The notes under the pieces: model-generated
Databases searched by the model: none
Told to the model about the DNA's origin: nothing
The model's input: the letters and a program-made list of their open reading frames with translations, nothing else
Translations under genes and position numbers: made by a program
Assembly: GCF_900177775.1 (NCBI RefSeq)
Contig: NZ_FXWH01000003.1
Coordinates: 124,001 to 188,000 of the forward strand
Direction of reading: 5' to 3'
From: Pseudidiomarina planktonica
GTDB lineage: Bacteria > Pseudomonadota > Gammaproteobacteria > Enterobacterales > Alteromonadaceae
Length of the DNA: 64,000 nt
Shown: piece after piece, positions 1 to 9,336 of the stretch
How positions within the stretch are numbered: the stretch's first letter is position 1
Layout: each line of letters begins with the position of its first letter

Positions 1-100
1 AAATAAGCTATTCTTTATTCAAGTATTTATCAACATCAGCATTCCCGCAAGTAGGCGACTTTTATAAGCGCCGCCGGGCTAGCTGCAAGGAGCACTGGAT

Positions 101-607
101 ATGCTAACGTTACTGGCAAAATTGCTTAAAGCGCTGAATTCGGAAACCGGCGCCTGGGCACTCGCATTTGCCTTCGTATTGGGCATGATGGTTGGTTTTA
201 CACCATTTTGGCGGGTACACAATATTCTGATTTTACTGTTCGCGTTAATTTTTCGGATTAACTTGTCCGCGTTTATCGTGTCGATCTTAATCTGTACTGG
301 TATTGCGTATTTACTGGACCCGGTATTTCATAGCGTGGGTTCGGCCTGGCTCAGCAGCGAAAGCTGGCGCGGTGTGTGGGAAGCCATGTACAGCTCGCCC
401 TGGTGGCGCATTACCCAGTTCCATCACTCGATTACGCTGGGTAGCATAGTGATATCGCTGGCACTGGCCCCGTTGGTGGCGGTTGGTAGCTACTTTATTG
501 TGGTGAACTACCGGTTACGTATTCAGAAATGGTTCTTAAAGCTCAAAATAGTGCAGGCGCTTCGCGCCAATAAATTCTGGGCCATCTATTCAGACTTGCG
601 GGGGTAA
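101..607 (+). CDS. TIGR03546-family inner-membrane protein, function unknown
   Basis: This is a 168-residue protein with strongly hydrophobic segments at about residues 18-38, 40-72 and 108-135 and a basic C-terminal tail, so it is an inner-membrane protein. I recognise it as the TIGR03546 family, which is characteristically encoded beside a TIGR03545 protein, as here. The start is supported by an AAGGAG motif about 9 bases upstream of the ATG. The next gene begins 5 bases after the stop, so the two are almost certainly one operon. No catalytic motif is visible and no function is established for the family. The partner looks like an envelope-spanning AsmA-like protein, so a role in envelope biogenesis or lipid handling is possible, but that is inference. 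Confidence 0.8.
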   Translation: MLTLLAKLLKALNSETGAWALAFAFVLGMMVGFTPFWRVHNILILLFALIFRINLSAFIVSILICTGIAYLLDPVFHSVGSAWLSSESWRGVWEAMYSSPWWRITQFHHSITLGSIVISLALAPLVAVGSYFIVVNYRLRIQKWFLKLKIVQALRANKFWAIYSDLRG

Positions 608-612
608 TCGAC

Positions 613-2385
613 ATGACCAAACAGTTACGTCAAAGTACTATTCGCTGGCCTGGAGTCGGCGCCTTCTTCATTATTATTGGTTTGCTGGTGGGTTTTTCCT
701 TCCTGTTGCTCGACACCATTATTAAATGGACGCTGGAAAGCTCACTGGGCACCTTAAACCGGGCTGAAGTAAACATTGCTTCGGTTGAGCATGGTTGGGT
801 TCCACTTAGCCTTACCGTTAGCGGTGTGCAGGTAACCGACCCCGCGCAGCCTGAAAATAACCGGGTGGTGGTTGGTGAGTTGCGGGGTGATTTGGATTTA
901 GGCGAGCTACTGGTTGGCCGGGTAATTTTTGATCAAGTGAATGCTACCGGAATACGGGTCAATCAACCTCGGCAAAGCCCTGGTGAGGTGTATACCAAAC
1001 TCAGTAAAGACGAAGTAAGTAAGGCCGCCGGTGAGCGCTGGGAAGCGCTGAAAATGGAATTGCCGTCTATGGACGAAGTCATGGCGCAGGTGGAGTTACA
1101 AACCGATACTGTTATTGAGCGCGCGAAAAGCAATCTAGATGAGCAAAAACAACAGCTGAAACAAACGCGCGAGGCTTTACCTTCCAGCGAGCAGTTGGCT
1201 GAGTATGAAACCAAAGTAAAAGAGTTACTGGAAGGCGATATTGAAAGTGCCACTGAACTTGCCGAGCGACGCGAGCAACTAGAGGAATTGAAAGCTAAGT
1301 TCCGCGCCGATCGCGACAGTGTGAAGGCGTTTAAAACTCAGGTTGAAACAGCAAAAAACGTAGTACAAAGCGACATTAGCGCACTACGCAAAGCGCCAGA
1401 AGAAGATCTGGCTAAAATTAAAAGCTTTATGAGCTTTGATGCCACGGGGCTTGAGAACATCACCGCACTTATTTTCGGTGAACAGATTCGCAGCTGGAGT
1501 AAGTACGTACTGCTGGCCTATGAACAGTTGGCTCCAATGATGCAGCGCGCTGATGATACGGCCGAGGAAGGTCCGCTGCGCAGTGAAGGTGTCTGGTTCA
1601 CCTTTATGGAAGCCAATGCACCACCGGAGTTTTTAGTTCGCAATGCGGTTACCGAATTTGCTTTTGGTGAAACTATATTGGATGTGAACTGGCAGAATAT
1701 TACGCATCAACACACCCAGTTAGGTCAACCCACTACCTTTCAGGCCCGTGCCGATAATTCCGCGATCTGGGATTCGTTTAATTTAACTGGCGAAATGGCG
1801 TTGAAAGACAATGGCTTTGATGCACGTCAGCAATGGCAGTTGAAAGGCGCCAAGCTAAATGACATCGGCTTAAGCGACCGGGCTGAATTTATGGCCACTA
1901 TGGCGGCAACTTTACTTGATAGCGAAGGCTCAGTAGCTGTGCGCAATGGCTTGCTAGATGGCGACGCCTCAGTACGTTTGGCTGAGCTTAAAATCAACGC
2001 CAGCGGTGACAGCCGTTGGGCGGAGCTATTAAGTCAGGCGCTGGGTAAATTAAACCGATTGGACATTCGCACTGAAATTGGTGGTGAACTGACTGCGCCA
2101 ACGCTAAGTCTGAATTCTGATTTAGACCGTCAACTTGGTGATGCGTTACGTTCTACTGCAACAGATGCGGCGCAAACTAAGCTGGCTAAGCTGCAACAAG
2201 ACTTAACCGCGCAAGTGAATGCGGTGATTGCTGAGCAATCGCCTGAACTGGCTGGGTTGGTAGATCTTGAAGGTTTGGCGTCTAGTAAAGATGCGAAGTT
2301 GGAAGACTTACTGAAATCGCAGTTGGAAGATAAATTGAAAGATAAACTTAAAGACCGACTGCTGAAAAAAATTGGTGGCGGTTAG
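613..2385 (+). CDS. TIGR03545-family membrane-anchored protein with coiled coil
   Basis: This 590-residue protein has one N-terminal transmembrane anchor at about residues 13-38, so most of it should be periplasmic. The first 120 residues and the last third resemble the beta-rich repeats of AsmA/DUF748-type envelope proteins. Residues about 125-260 are rich in E, K, Q, L and A with heptad-like spacing and probably form a long coiled coil. The C-terminus is a charged K/D/L-rich helix. It matches the TIGR03545 family, the usual partner of the TIGR03546 protein encoded 5 bases upstream. AsmA-like proteins bridge inner and outer membranes and can move lipids; whether this one does is unknown. Opposing ORFs inside it are shadows. 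Confidence 0.8.
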   Translation: MTKQLRQSTIRWPGVGAFFIIIGLLVGFSFLLLDTIIKWTLESSLGTLNRAEVNIASVEHGWVPLSLTVSGVQVTDPAQPENNRVVVGELRGDLDLGELLVGRVIFDQVNATGIRVNQPRQSPGEVYTKLSKDEVSKAAGERWEALKMELPSMDEVMAQVELQTDTVIERAKSNLDEQKQQLKQTREALPSSEQLAEYETKVKELLEGDIESATELAERREQLEELKAKFRADRDSVKAFKTQVETAKNVVQSDISALRKAPEEDLAKIKSFMSFDATGLENITALIFGEQIRSWSKYVLLAYEQLAPMMQRADDTAEEGPLRSEGVWFTFMEANAPPEFLVRNAVTEFAFGETILDVNWQNITHQHTQLGQPTTFQARADNSAIWDSFNLTGEMALKDNGFDARQQWQLKGAKLNDIGLSDRAEFMATMAATLLDSEGSVAVRNGLLDGDASVRLAELKINASGDSRWAELLSQALGKLNRLDIRTEIGGELTAPTLSLNSDLDRQLGDALRSTATDAAQTKLAKLQQDLTAQVNAVIAEQSPELAGLVDLEGLASSKDAKLEDLLKSQLEDKLKDKLKDRLLKKIGGG

Positions 2386-2451
2386 TCGTTCAGACTAAGC
2401 GCCACCCTAAGTTGCCTTTCGTTGTCTTTCCATGCGTTAGGGATTCGTTGT

Positions 2452-2478
2452 GAGCTGTTCGTTCTCAGCTCTTAGTTT
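2452..2478 (+). terminator. Weak hairpin between convergent genes
   Basis: A six-base-pair inverted repeat, GAGCTG at 2452-2457 and CAGCTC at 2466-2471 with an eight-base loop, is followed by a T-rich stretch. It sits between the converging TIGR03545 and hydrolase genes. The stem is short, so this is only a possible terminator. Confidence 0.3.
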
Positions 2479-3665
2479 TCAATGAATTCGCGCAGCGTTT
2501 CAGCTTTGCTTTGAATGGTATAAACACCATCGAGGTGGCCCCATGGGCCACTAATTTCTTCGTATTGTGGTTCTTTCCCTAACTCTTTAAGCTCGGCTAC
2601 CGCGGCTTTTGCCAGATATGGCTTTAGCAATAAGTCATTGGCTGCCGGCATAAACAGAGTTTTGGCAGTAATTTTCGCCAAACCTTCTTTCAGTGTTTCT
2701 TCGTGGCCTGCCACAAATAGCTGATTAGCACGCACCAGATACAACAAGTGGTTAGCGTCGGCCACACTGGCACGGGCACGACTGGCGTTAAATAACCAAT
2801 CTACTGCTGGCAGGTTATTGGTCACGCTTTCCAGAGCTTTGGCTGGCAAGGTTTCCTGCTTCGGCGCTAACTGGTTAATAATCATTGGGTGCATAGCTTG
2901 CTGGGTAATTAACGCCAGCGTGTGAGTGACGCCATCCAGCGGTGCTTCACCCTCGTAGTAGTCACCGTTGTTCCAGTTCGGGTCGTTTTTAATAGGTTGC
3001 GCCCATTGTTCCAGAGACATAATAGTCCAGGCGTCCATAGCGCCAGCACCAATCACCGACACCATACGCTCAACCATGTCCGGGTAAGTGGCCGCCCATT
3101 CAATGGCCTGCAGTGACCCCATAGAGGCACCAACTACGGCATGTAGTTTTTCAATACCAAGGCTGCTTACCAGGGCATGTTGCACGTGCACGAAATCACC
3201 AATAGTTACCACTGGAAAATCTAACCCGTAAGGTTTACTGGTTGCCGGGTTAATACTGGCCGGGCCGGTGGTAATTACATTGGGGTCATTCGGGTTGGCA
3301 TTTACCAGGGTGTCTGAGCTGATCACGAAATACTTGTTGGTGTCGATGGCTTTGCCAGGGCCAATAATGCTGTCCCAGTAGCCGGGTTGCGCATCAGATT
3401 CCTGATACTTGCCGGCAGCATGGCTGTTACCACTAAAAAAGTGGGTGATTAAAATGGCGTTGTCGCGCGCTTCGTTAAGCTCGCCATAGGTTTCCCAGCC
3501 AACGCGTACGTCAGTAATAGTTTCACCACCAACAGTGGTGTATTCAGGTAAGGTAAATACCCGTTTTTCAGTGAGCAGAGTGTCCGCCTGCGCGGTATTC
3601 ACTAAACTGGCAACTAATAAAATACCAGAGCTAAGGCAAAGCATAATCTGATACATAGTCTTCAT
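2472..3665 (-). CDS. Exported alpha/beta hydrolase of the homoserine O-acetyltransferase (MetX) family
   Basis: A MetX-like alpha/beta hydrolase with a clear Sec signal peptide (hydrophobic core then AQA-D at about residues 25-28), so it acts in the periplasm or outside the cell. The nucleophile motif is G-A-S-M-G with Ser181, and the usual Asp (AANDLL) and His (WGHLDG) follow in order. I place the start at 3665, not at a possible upstream ATG at 3743. The downstream ATG has an AAGGA site, directly precedes the signal peptide, and removes an overlap with the neighbouring ligase gene; it gives 397 residues. Biosynthetic MetX enzymes are cytoplasmic, so export argues against methionine synthesis and suggests an esterase or acyltransferase. 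It is the last gene of an operon with an acyl-CoA ligase and a GntP permease. The substrate is unknown. Confidence 0.8.
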   Translation of the reverse strand: MKTMYQIMLCLSSGILLVASLVNTAQADTLLTEKRVFTLPEYTTVGGETITDVRVGWETYGELNEARDNAILITHFFSGNSHAAGKYQESDAQPGYWDSIIGPGKAIDTNKYFVISSDTLVNANPNDPNVITTGPASINPATSKPYGLDFPVVTIGDFVHVQHALVSSLGIEKLHAVVGASMGSLQAIEWAATYPDMVERMVSVIGAGAMDAWTIMSLEQWAQPIKNDPNWNNGDYYEGEAPLDGVTHTLALITQQAMHPMIINQLAPKQETLPAKALESVTNNLPAVDWLFNASRARASVADANHLLYLVRANQLFVAGHEETLKEGLAKITAKTLFMPAANDLLLKPYLAKAAVAELKELGKEPQYEEISGPWGHLDGVYTIQSKAETLREFIEN

Positions 3666-3696
3666 GATGTTGTCCTTGTTCCTGATTAATTCCTGT

Positions 3697-5373
3697 TTAA
3701 TCGTTCGCAACCAAATGATTTTCATAGGTGCGACGCAGTTCATTCTTAACTAATTTACCCGTGCCAGTATGCGGAAGCGAGTCAACAAAAACCACGTCGT
3801 CGGGCATCCACCATTTGGCAATTTTACCTTGTAGAAATTCGTAAACAGCTTCTTTGGTAAGCTGCTGACCCTGATTCAGCACCAGCAGCAGCAGCGGGCG
3901 TTCGTCCCATTTCGGATGTTTCACGCCAATCACGCAGCTTTCGTTTACGGCTTTGTGCTGGCTTACCAGATTTTCAATTTCCAGCGAACTTATCCATTCG
4001 CCACCACTTTTAATCACGTCTTTTTTACGGTCCACTACTTTCATATAGCCGTCGGCATCAATCACGGCAATGTCACCAGTGGCTAACCAGCCATCGGCAA
4101 AGCAGTCGTCGTTGTCGCGGCGATAATAGGAAGATGCAATCCAGGGGCCTCGTACCCGCAGCTCGCCGCTGGTTTCACCATCATGTGGCAGGGCGTTACC
4201 GTCGGCATCTACTATTTGCATTTGGACGCCAAAGCAGGCGCGGCCGGCGGTGGTTTGAATGGCATAGCGTTCAGCCGTTGGGCGCTGCATAAGTTGCGGG
4301 GTAGGTGGTGCTGAACAAGCCAGCGGGCCGGTTTCAGTCATGCCCCAAATAGGCTGCCAGTATACGTTGTACTGCTCAGCAAAAGTTTGTACTAGGCCCA
4401 TTGGTGAGGCGGCACCACCCACGCAAACGCGCTGCAGTGAGGCCACTGATAAATCTTTGGGAGCCTGGTCGCGCAAGTAAGTATGCAGGGTTAACCAAAT
4501 AGTAGGTACGCCTAAGCCAACGGTCACTTTTTCTTTGTCAATAAGCTCCGCCATGGCGGCACCGCTCATGCCGTTGCCCGGCAGTACCAGTTTGCAGCCT
4601 GCTAATGGTGCAGCATAAGGAGCACCCCAGGCGCCGGCATGATACATAGCAACCATCGGCATCAGCACGGTATCGGGGCGCAGGTCCAGCAGTTCAGCGC
4701 TAACCGTAGCCTGCGCATGCAATACCATAGCCCGATGCGACGACAACACGCCCTTTGGATTACCGGTGGTACCTGAGGTATAGCACAGCAAGGCGCCGGC
4801 ATTTTCGTCAATCAGTGGCCACTCAATATGGCTGGCGTGTGTGGCAATAAAGTCTTCGTAATTTTGCACATTAGGTAAGCTGGTATTGGGCATATGCTCG
4901 GCATCGGTTAGCACCACAAAGCCTTTAATGTTGGCTAAGTCATCAGCAATGCCTTCCAGTAGCTCAACAAAATCTAAATCCACAAACACCCAGGTGTCTT
5001 CGGCATGTTCCAGCATCCACTGAATTTGCTCGCCAAATAAACGTGGATTTACTGTGTGTAGAACCGCGCCAATACCACTGACGCCATAATAAAGTTCCAT
5101 GTGGCGATAGGTATTCCAGGCCAGTGACGCAATACGGTCACCCGCAGCTACGCCATTGGCCTGCAAGGCGTTAGCAAGCTGTGCGCTGCGCTTAGCGCAG
5201 TCCAGGTAGCTATAACTATGAATAGTACCTTCCTGGGCCCGGCTCACAATTTGCTGCTCAGGATGACGGCTGGCGCCATGCTGCAACAACGAACTAATGA
5301 GCAGCGGAGTACGCATCATTTGGCCATCAAGACCCTTTAATTCTGGTGTTTGCTTAGCTACTACAGCATTCAC
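3697..5373 (-). CDS. Acyl-CoA ligase (AMP-forming), medium/long-chain AlkK-like
   Basis: An ANL-superfamily enzyme that activates a carboxylic acid to an acyl-adenylate and then to its CoA thioester in the cytoplasm. The phosphate-binding loop [11 protein letters not shown], the aromatic motif WGMTETGP, the adenylate motif TGD...GY..V.DR.KD and the terminal lysine motif GTGKL are all present and in order. The reading frame extends to 5412, but a GTG at 5373 preceded by AAAGGAATAACACT is the better start and gives 558 residues. It lies 63 bases after the GntP permease gene and 31 bases before the exported hydrolase gene on the same strand. Overall it is closest to the medium-chain fatty-acid ligases (AlkK/FadD-like). 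The true acid may be a hydroxy or short-chain acid, given the transporter. Confidence 0.85.
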   Translation of the reverse strand: MNAVVAKQTPELKGLDGQMMRTPLLISSLLQHGASRHPEQQIVSRAQEGTIHSYSYLDCAKRSAQLANALQANGVAAGDRIASLAWNTYRHMELYYGVSGIGAVLHTVNPRLFGEQIQWMLEHAEDTWVFVDLDFVELLEGIADDLANIKGFVVLTDAEHMPNTSLPNVQNYEDFIATHASHIEWPLIDENAGALLCYTSGTTGNPKGVLSSHRAMVLHAQATVSAELLDLRPDTVLMPMVAMYHAGAWGAPYAAPLAGCKLVLPGNGMSGAAMAELIDKEKVTVGLGVPTIWLTLHTYLRDQAPKDLSVASLQRVCVGGAASPMGLVQTFAEQYNVYWQPIWGMTETGPLACSAPPTPQLMQRPTAERYAIQTTAGRACFGVQMQIVDADGNALPHDGETSGELRVRGPWIASSYYRRDNDDCFADGWLATGDIAVIDADGYMKVVDRKKDVIKSGGEWISSLEIENLVSQHKAVNESCVIGVKHPKWDERPLLLLVLNQGQQLTKEAVYEFLQGKIAKWWMPDDVVFVDSLPHTGTGKLVKNELRRTYENHLVAND

Positions 5374-5436
5374 AGTGTTATTCCTTTTGCATGTTTCAAC
5401 AGTTACCAGCAAGTGGTTCTTTCTATTAAGTAACGC

Positions 5437-6732
5437 TTACCAGAAAATGAACAAACCAATAGCAGTGGCCAAGCCAATTAATGGCACCACTACAGTTACC
5501 GCTGCAACTGACCAATAAGCAGCCTGATGCGTTTCATTACAGATAGCGCGAATAGTGGTTACCACATAACCGTTGTGCGGCAGCGAATCTAAGGCGCCGG
5601 AAGCAATAGCCACAATGCGGTGTAATTGGTCCGGGTTAACCCCGGCCTCTAAATAGTGGGGGCCAATTTCCGGCAGTGCTATAGCCTGACCACCTGAGGC
5701 TGAGCCGGTCAGGCCGGCGATTACGCTTACCGCAACCGCTGCACCAACTAATTCGTTACCCGGCAGGCTGGTCATTGCAACTACCGCTTCCTGAAATGCT
5801 GGTGTGACTTTGGCAATGCTGCCAAAGCCAACTACCGCAGCGGTATTACCTATCGCAACTAAGGCACCGGTTGAGGCTTCACTAATAGCGCGACTAATAT
5901 TCTGAAAGTGCTTGCGGTTAATAACGGCAATGGCGAGCACGCCACCGGAAAGCGCAATAATAAGTGCGTTTTGTTTTAGGTCCTGGTGGAACATAAAGCT
6001 CAGGCTTAACACCACTATAAGCGGGAATAAACCACTTAATGGGTGTGGCAAATCGCGCTCTGGTACTTCAGGATCACCTTTGCGAACTTCGAAGCTCTCG
6101 CCATTGTTAACCGCACGGGTTATTAATTTTTTTAGCCACCAGTAACCAATGGCAGCCATTAACACCGCTACCACTATGCTCACTTCCCAGGCCGCGTAAG
6201 GTGAGGTGCCTAAGTATTGAATTGGAATCCAGTTTTGAATTTCCGGCGAACCCGCTGAGGTCATAGTGAAGGTAACAGAGCCGAACGCCAGGGCAGCTGG
6301 AATAAAGCGCCGCGGTAGGTTGGCGTCTTTAAATAAGCTTAAGGCCATTGGGTAAACCGAGAAGGCTACCACGAATACGCTTACCCCACCGTAGGTTAAG
6401 ATGGCACAGGCCAGTACTACTGCAAGTACGGCTTGCTGACGGCCCAGTTTGCCGATAATCCAGCGCGACACGCTGTCGGCGGCGCCGGTGTCTTCCATAA
6501 ATTTACCGAACATAGAGCCGAGCAAGAACATGAAGAACCAGGACGCAACGAAACTGGCGAAGCCGTTCATATAGGCATTGACGAAATTAATGTCGCCCTG
6601 AAAAATAGGAACCTGGCTACTTAAAGCGACCAATAACGCGCATAATGGTGCGCTGATAAACAAGTTCATCCCCCGTAGGGTCAGGATGATAAGCAGGACC
6701 AGCCCGCCAATTAATCCGATCATGCTTAACAT
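5437..6732 (-). CDS. GntP-family permease
   Basis: This 431-residue protein is almost entirely hydrophobic, with about 12 membrane segments and Gly/Ser/Pro-rich loops such as SAGSPEIQNW, typical of the GntP (gluconate:H+ symporter) family. It should import a small organic or hydroxy acid across the inner membrane. A GAGGA ribosome site lies 6 bases before the ATG. It is the first gene of the minus-strand operon with an acyl-CoA ligase and a secreted hydrolase, which suggests the imported acid is directly activated to a CoA thioester. Some GntP proteins in other proteobacteria sit with short-chain hydroxyacid metabolism genes, so 3-hydroxybutyrate-like acids are a fair guess. Specificity cannot be read from the sequence. 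Confidence 0.85.
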   Translation of the reverse strand: MLSMIGLIGGLVLLIILTLRGMNLFISAPLCALLVALSSQVPIFQGDINFVNAYMNGFASFVASWFFMFLLGSMFGKFMEDTGAADSVSRWIIGKLGRQQAVLAVVLACAILTYGGVSVFVVAFSVYPMALSLFKDANLPRRFIPAALAFGSVTFTMTSAGSPEIQNWIPIQYLGTSPYAAWEVSIVVAVLMAAIGYWWLKKLITRAVNNGESFEVRKGDPEVPERDLPHPLSGLFPLIVVLSLSFMFHQDLKQNALIIALSGGVLAIAVINRKHFQNISRAISEASTGALVAIGNTAAVVGFGSIAKVTPAFQEAVVAMTSLPGNELVGAAVAVSVIAGLTGSASGGQAIALPEIGPHYLEAGVNPDQLHRIVAIASGALDSLPHNGYVVTTIRAICNETHQAAYWSVAAVTVVVPLIGLATAIGLFIFW

Positions 6733-6914
6733 AACAATCCTCGTTCATAGTGAATGCGTCACAGTTTGCGCGAAGGTGTCTCGTTTTAACATAGTACTAA
6801 CGTACAGGTTTAAATTGTTCCACTTTCGTCTAAGTTAACTAGGCCTTATAAATCAGATTCGTAAAAACACGGCCGTAATCTGTAAAACCATAACCATAAT
6901 TCAGGGAGCACGAC
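6733..6914. promoter_or_regulatory. Divergent control region of the gntP operon and TonB receptor
   Basis: This 182-base region separates two divergent transcription units and must hold both promoters. The clearest symmetric element is CAGATT at 6854-6859 paired with AATCTG at 6877-6882, a dyad with 17 bases between the arms. It could be an operator for the nearby CrbR-like regulator, but no CrbR consensus is known to me, so this is a guess. A strong AGGGAG ribosome site precedes the receptor ATG. Confidence 0.35.
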
Positions 6915-9251
6915 ATGAGTCAGCCCAAATTCCGCCGCTCATTGTTAACAGTAGCTATCACGTCGCTTTTAGCAGGCGCACCTGCCTTAGCGCAAGAAGC
7001 TGATAATGAAGCCGCACAAGACCGCACGTTAGAGCGCATTGAAGTTACCGCGCGTAAAACGGCAGAAAACATCCAACAGGTTCCGGTTGCCGTTACCTCT
7101 ATTGGCGCCATGGAACTGGAAGAGAAAGGCATTTCCGTATTAACGGAAATTCAGCAATTCTCACCAAACACCACGTTACAGAACAGCCGTGGTACTAACT
7201 CCACACTAACTGCCTTTATTCGTGGTGTTGGTCAGCAGGATCCGCTGTGGGGCTATGAGCCAGGCGTTGGTATTTACATTGATGACGTTTACATGGCGCG
7301 TCCGCAAGGTGCAGTGCTTGATTTGTTAAACGTAGAACGCATTGAAGTTTTGCGTGGCCCACAAGGAACCCTGTACGGTAAAAACACTGTCGGTGGTGCG
7401 GTTAAATATATTACTCGTCGCATGACTGGCGACACCGAACTGGAAATTGAAGGCACAGTTGGAAGCTACAGTCAGCGTGATATAAAAGTGACTGGTCAGT
7501 TACCGGTTATCGATAATGTGCTTTACGTCGGATTCGGCGTTGGTGACTTGAATCGTGATGGTTTCGGTGAGTACCTGGAATCAGCGATTCCGGGCCAGGA
7601 CTTAGAAAATTACAACAAAGACGTATTGGCTGCGCGTGCAACTATCGAGTTTACGCCGACCACGGATTTATTTTTCCGTTTCGCCTGGGATAAAACCGAC
7701 GATGAATCAAACTCAAAAGGTGGCTATCGTTTACTGCCGTCATTATTAACGGATGCGGAAGTACCGGACAGCGTGTTTGACTCGTACACCAGTATGCCGA
7801 CTTGGAACAAGGTTGAGCTGGAAGGTTACAGCCTGACGGCCGAGTGGAATATCAATTCCGCAATGACCTTGAAGTATGTTGGTGCTGCGCGTGAAAGCTA
7901 CTCGCCAACCAACATCGATTTCGATAGCACGCCACTGCAAATATTTGACGTACCAGCTATTTATGATGATGAGCAGTCATCGCATGAACTTCAGTTAACC
8001 TATCTGGGTAACGGTTACAGTGTGGTCGGTGGATTGTATTCAGATGAATCAGAATCCTGTGGTCGGTTTGATGCAATTCTGACCGTGCTAGGCAATTCAT
8101 TGGGTGCGCCGGGCCTTACTCGTGAGGTTTCTGGTTGCAGTGACTCAAAAAGTCTGTCGGCTTATGTGCAAGGTTCATTCGATATAACGGATAAGTTATC
8201 GATGACCTTAGGTGCGCGTCAGACCGAAGATGAGAAAGAAGCCTATGTAACCAACGGTCTGATTTTTGACAATATCTATCCTGAAGATGGCTGGGTTGAT
8301 GGCTTCGTTCGTGATGAAGCTGCCATTGCTGCGGCCACGCCTATGGTGCTGGGTTCCGATAGCGACGGTGACGGTGTATTAGATGCACCTAAAAAGGCAG
8401 ACTGGTCACGCTTCACGCCTCGTGTTGGCTTTGAGTATCAATACAATAACGATGTGATGTTCTTTACCAGCTATGCTGAAGGCTTTAAATCAGGCACTTT
8501 CAATCCACGTGCAACCACCAACGAACCGGCTGCCGATCCTGAATTAGTGGACTCAATTGAGTTGGGTATGAAAAGTGACTGGGGTAATAGATTACGTGCG
8601 AACGTGACTTTATTCTCACTGGACTTTGAGGACCGTCAGTATATTTCGATTCTTCCTGGTGACAGCGCAGCTGATTTAAATCAACGTTTGGCGAATATTG
8701 GTAAATCAAGCTCGAAGGGTGTTGAACTGGAACTGCAATACGTGGCCAGCAACAACCTGACCTTTGATGCTGCGTTTGGTTATATTGATTCGCAGTTTGA
8801 TGAAGTAATAGACACGGATCCAGATACTGGCGAAACCTTTAACAAAGCCGACCGCTTTACCGTATCAAACACTCCGGAAGTTACTGCCAACTTAGGCGCA
8901 ACTTATGAAGTGAATCTGAACTCAGGCTCCTTAGTGTTTAACGGTAACTACTACTACCGTAGCGAGTATGACTTGTTCGAAGAATCAAGCTTACTAACAC
9001 AAGACGGCTACGGTATCGTGAACGCGGGTGTGGTTTGGTATAGCAACAGCGGTAAATGGACAGTGGGCTTACATGGTAAAAACCTGACCGACGAAGAGTA
9101 TTTGGTTGGTGGCTACCAGTTCGTAACGCCTGATCCAAGTGACCCAAGTGACGTGAGCTTGTATCAACCAGGTTTGGGTGGTGATACCACGCTAACTGGT
9201 TACTACGGCGACCCACGTACTATCTCCCTGACTGTGGGGTATAAGTTCTAA
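6915..9251 (+). CDS. TonB-dependent outer-membrane receptor
   Basis: A 778-residue receptor with a signal peptide ending near ALAQ (about residue 27), a TonB-box-like start (ERIEVTARK), a plug domain containing VEVLRGPQGTLYGKN-type signature residues (here IEVLRGPQGTLYGKNTVGG), a 22-strand barrel region, and a C-terminal Phe. It should import a ligand too large or scarce for porins, using TonB/ExbB/ExbD energy. The plug and barrel resemble the large class of proteobacterial receptors near catabolic genes rather than clear siderophore receptors. It is divergent from the GntP-ligase-hydrolase operon and upstream of a CrbR-like regulator, suggesting it supplies the same substrate. It ends before a strong terminator. 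Confidence 0.92.
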   Translation: MSQPKFRRSLLTVAITSLLAGAPALAQEADNEAAQDRTLERIEVTARKTAENIQQVPVAVTSIGAMELEEKGISVLTEIQQFSPNTTLQNSRGTNSTLTAFIRGVGQQDPLWGYEPGVGIYIDDVYMARPQGAVLDLLNVERIEVLRGPQGTLYGKNTVGGAVKYITRRMTGDTELEIEGTVGSYSQRDIKVTGQLPVIDNVLYVGFGVGDLNRDGFGEYLESAIPGQDLENYNKDVLAARATIEFTPTTDLFFRFAWDKTDDESNSKGGYRLLPSLLTDAEVPDSVFDSYTSMPTWNKVELEGYSLTAEWNINSAMTLKYVGAARESYSPTNIDFDSTPLQIFDVPAIYDDEQSSHELQLTYLGNGYSVVGGLYSDESESCGRFDAILTVLGNSLGAPGLTREVSGCSDSKSLSAYVQGSFDITDKLSMTLGARQTEDEKEAYVTNGLIFDNIYPEDGWVDGFVRDEAAIAAATPMVLGSDSDGDGVLDAPKKADWSRFTPRVGFEYQYNNDVMFFTSYAEGFKSGTFNPRATTNEPAADPELVDSIELGMKSDWGNRLRANVTLFSLDFEDRQYISILPGDSAADLNQRLANIGKSSSKGVELELQYVASNNLTFDAAFGYIDSQFDEVIDTDPDTGETFNKADRFTVSNTPEVTANLGATYEVNLNSGSLVFNGNYYYRSEYDLFEESSLLTQDGYGIVNAGVVWYSNSGKWTVGLHGKNLTDEEYLVGGYQFVTPDPSDPSDVSLYQPGLGGDTTLTGYYGDPRTISLTVGYKF

Positions 9252-9261
9252 GTACCCTACC

Positions 9262-9319
9262 CAGTTATTACCGGGGCTGTGGCATTCACGCTGCAGCTTT
9301 CGGTAATAACTGACTTTTT
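9262..9319 (+). terminator. Intrinsic terminator after the TonB receptor
   Basis: A perfect 12-bp inverted repeat (9262-9273 with 9301-9312) encloses a loop that can itself pair (GCTG with CAGC). It is followed by ACTTTTTG. It lies 10 bases after the receptor stop and separates it from the response-regulator gene. Confidence 0.75.
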
Positions 9320-9336
9320 GTGATGGACGCGTTAGC

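Noticed and set aside
3666-3743. N-terminal extension of the MetX-like hydrolase, overlapping the ligase gene
   Set aside because: The internal ATG at 3665 has a better ribosome site, directly precedes the signal peptide, and removes the overlap.
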